Origin: Streptomyces sp. DT2A-34
GTDB lineage: Bacteria > Actinomycetota > Actinomycetes > Streptomycetales > Streptomycetaceae
Assembly (NCBI RefSeq): GCF_030499515.1
Contig: NZ_JASTWJ010000001.1
Location: 7,482,001 to 7,546,000 of the forward strand
Reading direction: 5' to 3'
DNA: 64,000 nucleotides
Shown: in pieces, positions 60,932 through 64,000 of the stretch
How positions within the stretch are numbered: position 1 is the first letter of the stretch
Layout of the letters: each line of letters begins with the position of its first letter
Made by a program: the position numbers and the translations under genes
The notes under the pieces: generated by a model
What the model saw: only the letters and a program-made list of their open reading frames with translations
Told to the model about the DNA's origin: nothing
The model's database searches: none

Positions 60932-61945
60932 GTGGGGTCCCATCGCCGCCTTGCACCGTCCGGGTTCGACCGGGGCGCCGGTGCAGCGCTCTGCGTCATG
61001 TCAGCCGCCGCCACGGCCCTCGGGGTCGTACCGGCCACGGCCACGCCGCACGACGACACCCGCGCCAAGGTGGACCGCCTCTACGAAGAGGCCGAGAAGG
61101 CAACCGAGGCCTACAACAAGGCCGACGAGCGTGCCGACAAGCTCCGCAAGCAGGTGGGTGACGCCCAGGACCGGATCGCCCGGAAGCAGGAGAGCATCAA
61201 CTCCATGCGGGACGCCCTCGGTTCGCTGGCCGGCGCCCAGTACCGGTCCGGCGGCATCGACCCCTCCCTCGCCCTGCTGCTCTCCGACGACCCGGCCGAC
61301 TACCTCGACAAGGCCGCCCGGATCGCCCGGATCAGCGCCCACCAGGCCGGTGAGCTCGAGGACCTCCAGGACGCGATGCGCCTCCTCGCCCAGGAGCGCG
61401 CCGAGGCGGCCGGGAAGCTCGTCGAACTGGAGAAGAGCCGTAAGGTCGTCGCCTCCCACAAGCGGATCGTCGAGCGCAAACTCGCCCAGGCGCGCAGGCT
61501 CCTCAACTCCCTCACCCAGGCCGACCGCGCCGCCTACGACCGTGCCTCCCGCTCCGGCCGCGACGTCATGCCCGACTTCGGGAGCATGGCCGCCCCGTCG
61601 GGCCGCGCGGCAGCCGCCCTCGCCGCCGCCCACTCCGCGCTGGGCAAGCCGTACATCTGGGGCGCCAACGGCCCCTCCGGCTTCGACTGTTCCGGCCTGA
61701 TCCAGTGGTCGTACGCCCAGGCCGGTGTCTCCCTGCCGCGCACCTCGCAGGGACAGCGGTACGCCGGCCGGCAGGTCCCGCTCTCCGAGGCCCAGCCCGG
61801 CGACGTGGTCACCTACCGGGGCGACGCCAGCCATGTCGGGATGTACGTGGGCAACGGTCAGGTGATCCACGCGCCCTACCCCGGCGCACCCGTGCGCTAC
61901 GACCCGATGGGCATGATGCCGGGAGCGACGGTCACCCGGGTCTGA
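60932..61945 (+). CDS. Secreted NlpC/P60 peptidoglycan endopeptidase (2)
   Basis: 337 residues from GTG 60932 (GGAAGGAG upstream; the ATG at 60788 gives no good signal). Signal peptide ends ATATPH. Coiled coil 50-200 (KVDRLYEEAEKATEAYNKAD) and NlpC/P60 domain with Cys in FDCSGLIQWSYAQAGV and His in ASHVGMYVGNG. It is clearly a paralogue of the previous gene, with its own predicted promoter, so separate control is likely. Confidence 0.93.
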   Translation: MGSHRRLAPSGFDRGAGAALCVMSAAATALGVVPATATPHDDTRAKVDRLYEEAEKATEAYNKADERADKLRKQVGDAQDRIARKQESINSMRDALGSLAGAQYRSGGIDPSLALLLSDDPADYLDKAARIARISAHQAGELEDLQDAMRLLAQERAEAAGKLVELEKSRKVVASHKRIVERKLAQARRLLNSLTQADRAAYDRASRSGRDVMPDFGSMAAPSGRAAAALAAAHSALGKPYIWGANGPSGFDCSGLIQWSYAQAGVSLPRTSQGQRYAGRQVPLSEAQPGDVVTYRGDASHVGMYVGNGQVIHAPYPGAPVRYDPMGMMPGATVTRV

Positions 61946-61999
61946 CGTGGGGATGGCACGGGTCTGACCGCCGCGCCCTCGTCGCCGTACGATCGGGAA

Positions 62000-63193
62000 A
62001 TGGCTGGTCGAAGGCGGGCGTCGGGAGCGCGGGTGGTCCTCGCGCTCTGTCTGCTGCTGGTCTGTCTGGTGGGCTGCGGCGGGCGGCCCGGCACCGACAG
62101 CGCGAAGGCCGAGGTGCAGCGCGTCCTGGACCGGCGGGCAGCGGCGGTGCTCGACCGCGACGAGGCGGCGTATCGCCGGACGGGCGCGTCGGCCGGGTTC
62201 GACAATCTGCGCGCGGTGCCCCTCGCCGACTGGTCGTACCGCCTGACCGGCCTGCACCGCACCGGCGACACCGCCACCGCCGAGGCTGAGCTCCACTATC
62301 GCGTCGAGGGCTACGACCGGGCGCCGGTCAGCGCCGGCCGCACACTGAGCCTGAGCCTGGACGCGCGGGGCGAGTGGTACGTCGAGGCCGAGCGGCCCGC
62401 CGGTAAATCGGCCGAGCAGCTGTGGGACCAGGGGAAGGTGAGCGTCGTTCGGGGCGACGCCGGCCTCGTCCTCGGCGTCGGACAGTCCGAGGCGGTGCTG
62501 CGGTCGTACGCGGAGCTGGCGGACGACGCGGTACCGGCCGTGTCGCAGGCGTGGGGCACGGACTGGGCCCGGCGCGTCGTGGTCCTCGTACCGAAGTCCC
62601 TGGACGACATGGCCGGGCTGCTCGGCTCGCCCGCGTCCTCCTATCGCGGGATCGCCGCCGTCACCACCGGCGAGACCGGCGCTCCGGCGAAGGCGCCCGC
62701 CGACCGGATCATCGTCAACCCCGACGCGTACGGCGTCCTGGGGAAGGTGGGCAAGCAGGTCGTCCTCACCCACGAGACCACGCATGTCGCCACCCGCGCC
62801 GACACCACCGCGGCCACCCCGCTGTGGCTCTCCGAGGGCTACGCCGACTGGGTCGGCTACCTCGGCAGCGGCCGCTCCCCGTCCCAGGCCGCGCCCGAGC
62901 TGTGGCGTGCCGTGTCCGAGGGGCGGGGGCCGCAGGAGCTCCCGGCCGACGCGGACTTCGGCTTCACCGGCGACGCGAACAAGCTGGCGCGGGCCTACGA
63001 GAGCGGGTGGATGGCCTGCCGGATGATCGCGGACCGCTGGGGCGAGGTCAGGCTCGGCGAGTTCTACCGGGCCGTGGGTGCGCACGAGCGGCGGGAGGGG
63101 GCGGTCGAGGGGGCGTTGAAGGACGTGCTGGGGACCTCGCTGAAGGACTTCACCGCGCGGTGGCGGGAGTATCTGCGGGCTCAGCTCGGCTGA
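62000..63193 (+). CDS. Lipoprotein with a gluzincin-type metallopeptidase motif
   Basis: 397 residues. Signal with lipobox VGC (Cys25-27 region, LVCLVGCGG). The central region has a cystatin-like part (residues 30-140), and the C-terminal half has HETTH (H258, H262) and LSEGYADWVGYLG with E279, the HExxH + E pattern of peptidase MA clan. It may be an active exported zinc peptidase. It follows the NlpC/P60 genes in the same direction by 54 nt. Family not named with certainty. Confidence 0.83.
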   Translation: MAGRRRASGARVVLALCLLLVCLVGCGGRPGTDSAKAEVQRVLDRRAAAVLDRDEAAYRRTGASAGFDNLRAVPLADWSYRLTGLHRTGDTATAEAELHYRVEGYDRAPVSAGRTLSLSLDARGEWYVEAERPAGKSAEQLWDQGKVSVVRGDAGLVLGVGQSEAVLRSYAELADDAVPAVSQAWGTDWARRVVVLVPKSLDDMAGLLGSPASSYRGIAAVTTGETGAPAKAPADRIIVNPDAYGVLGKVGKQVVLTHETTHVATRADTTAATPLWLSEGYADWVGYLGSGRSPSQAAPELWRAVSEGRGPQELPADADFGFTGDANKLARAYESGWMACRMIADRWGEVRLGEFYRAVGAHERREGAVEGALKDVLGTSLKDFTARWREYLRAQLG

Positions 63194-63711
63194 TCGAGCC
63201 GCGCGATGGCCTCCGTCAGCCACGCGCGTTCCGCCTCGCCCGTCGCCCGGGCCACCCGCAGCATGCCCTGCCGGAACAGGTCGTCCGCCTCCTCCGCCCG
63301 GACCGGCCTGCCGTCCTCGTAGAAGAAACTCGTGGGCGCGGTGAGGAACTCCAGTCGGCGGCGCAGCACCTCGGCCTGTTCTCGGCGGTCCGGGAGGTGC
63401 CGTAGGAAGGACAGGACCGTGTTGAAGCGGACCTGGTCCGTGATCTCGGCCGGCTTCGGACGGCGCAGGCGTTCCAGCAGGTCCTCGCGGCCCTTGTCGG
63501 TGAGGGAGAGGATCCGGCGCGGGGCGGCGCTCGCGCCCGGTTCCGCGTGCTCGTCGAGCTTGCCCGCCTTGATCAGGCGCGTGATCGCCGGGTAGAGGGC
63601 GCCGTCGCTGACGGGGCGGACATGGCCGCTCAGCGCCTTGATGCGCGCCTTCAACTCGTAGCCGTGCAGGGGCTCTTCGGCCAGGAAGCCGAGGATCGAC
63701 AGCTCCAGCAT
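63181..63711 (-). CDS. PadR-family transcriptional regulator
   Basis: 176 residues: MLELSILGFLAEEPLHGYEL and YPAITRLIKAGKLDEH form the winged helix, followed by a helical C-terminal domain. PadR proteins often repress a neighbouring exporter. It is divergent from a MATE-type gene with a 90-nt gap containing tandem repeats. It overlaps the end of the lipoprotein gene by 13 nt. Confidence 0.93.
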   Translation of the reverse strand: MLELSILGFLAEEPLHGYELKARIKALSGHVRPVSDGALYPAITRLIKAGKLDEHAEPGASAAPRRILSLTDKGREDLLERLRRPKPAEITDQVRFNTVLSFLRHLPDRREQAEVLRRRLEFLTAPTSFFYEDGRPVRAEEADDLFRQGMLRVARATGEAERAWLTEAIARLDQPS

Positions 63712-63743
63712 GGTCCTCCTTGCGGACGTGATGCGCCCATGGT

Positions 63744-63774
63744 GCCTCTTATCGAGCTACCTCTAATCGAGGTA
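63744..63774. promoter_or_regulatory. Tandem direct repeats, likely PadR operator
   Basis: GCCTCTTATCGAGCT and ACCTCTAATCGAGGT are 15-nt adjacent units; the second includes the palindrome TACCTC/GAGGTA. They lie between the PadR and MATE starts. Confidence 0.5.
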
Positions 63775-63801
63775 CTCTCTGGGTGTCGAGGGGGCCGGAT
63801 C

Positions 63802-64000
63802 GTGAACGCGCACCGCAAGCAGGTCGTCTCGCTCGCCCAGCCCGTCTACTTCTCGCTCCTCGCCTCCGTGGCCGCCGGGATCATCAACACCGTCTGGGTG
63901 TCCCGGCTCGGCGGTCCGGCCGTGGCCGCCGTGGCGGTCGCCACCAACACCGAGAACGTCCTGCTCGGCGTGGCCCTCGTCTTCGGCTCCGGTACGACCG
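63802..64000 (+). CDS. MATE-family efflux transporter (5' part only)
   Basis: 66 codons before the right edge: VNAHRKQVVSLAQPVYFSLL, VAAGIINTVWVSRLGGPAVA, then VATNTENVLLGVALVFGSG. The pattern of first helix, LGGPAVAAVAVA and the second helix fits the MATE or DinF group of Na+/H+-driven exporters. GTG 63802 has GGGGG upstream. Divergent from the PadR gene, its likely repressor. Family from only the N-terminus. Confidence 0.7.
   Translation, partial: MNAHRKQVVSLAQPVYFSLLASVAAGIINTVWVSRLGGPAVAAVAVATNTENVLLGVALVFGSGTT

Overview
The window is high-GC actinobacterial chromosome, almost certainly Streptomyces. Third codon positions are strongly G/C, GTG and occasional TTG starts are common, genes are tightly packed, and several Streptomyces-type dispersed hairpin repeats occur. 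From memory, the gene content and order match the conserved core arm of S. coelicolor-like genomes from the pyruvate dehydrogenase genes to the bcc-aa3 respiratory cluster. No tRNA, rRNA, CRISPR array, prophage or insertion sequence was seen. Both window edges cut a gene (aceE at the left, a MATE exporter at the right).

Layout. 1-7.5 kb, minus strand: pyruvate dehydrogenase genes (aceE, two-lipoyl E2, lpdA), a GntR/FCD regulator and pepA. 7.8-14.5 kb, plus strand: five genes, four of them chained by 4-nt start/stop overlaps: a secreted polysaccharide deacetylase, a PelF-like glycosyltransferase, a polytopic membrane protein, a spherulin-4/GH135-like hydrolase and a GH114-like lipoprotein. This looks like an alpha-1,4-galactosaminoglycan (Pel / fungal galactosaminogalactan-like) locus and is the most interesting item. 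14.5-20 kb: cobalamin lower-ligand genes (cobS, cobT, an MBL-fold/CobU fusion) with an unrelated methyltransferase and a decayed membrane-protein gene. 20-23 kb: a small conserved protein, an HtrA-like lipoprotein protease, a methyltransferase and a DUF3043 protein.

23-32 kb: envelope-stress and efflux genes (pspA, its partner, a LiaS/LiaR-type two-component pair, an RND exporter), then a Ser/Thr kinase with a PQQ-like sensor. 32-39 kb: nadA, erpA, an anchored protein, adenosine kinase and a cysteine desulfurase fused to a TusA domain. 39-48.4 kb: the aa3 oxidase and bc1 genes (ctaC-ctaD-ctaF, ctaE-qcrC-qcrA-qcrB), split by an L,D-transpeptidase lipoprotein and an orphan receiver. 48.6-51.4 kb: trpD, then a SAM-IV riboswitch ahead of a PLP enzyme. 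51.4-56.5 kb, minus: small acidic exported protein, OmpR-type two-component pair, SLC13 transporter and glycerate kinase, possibly one operon. 56.6-63.7 kb: Lrp-type RAM protein coupled to a rhomboid protease, a zinc-ribbon-like protein, an NYN protein, two tandem NlpC/P60 endopeptidases, a metallopeptidase-like lipoprotein and a PadR regulator divergent from the MATE gene.

A dispersed repeat family (long and short forms) occurs at least eight times, mostly just after stop codons; one copy is translated inside a membrane-protein gene. Comparisons with named strains and families are from memory and were not checked by search.
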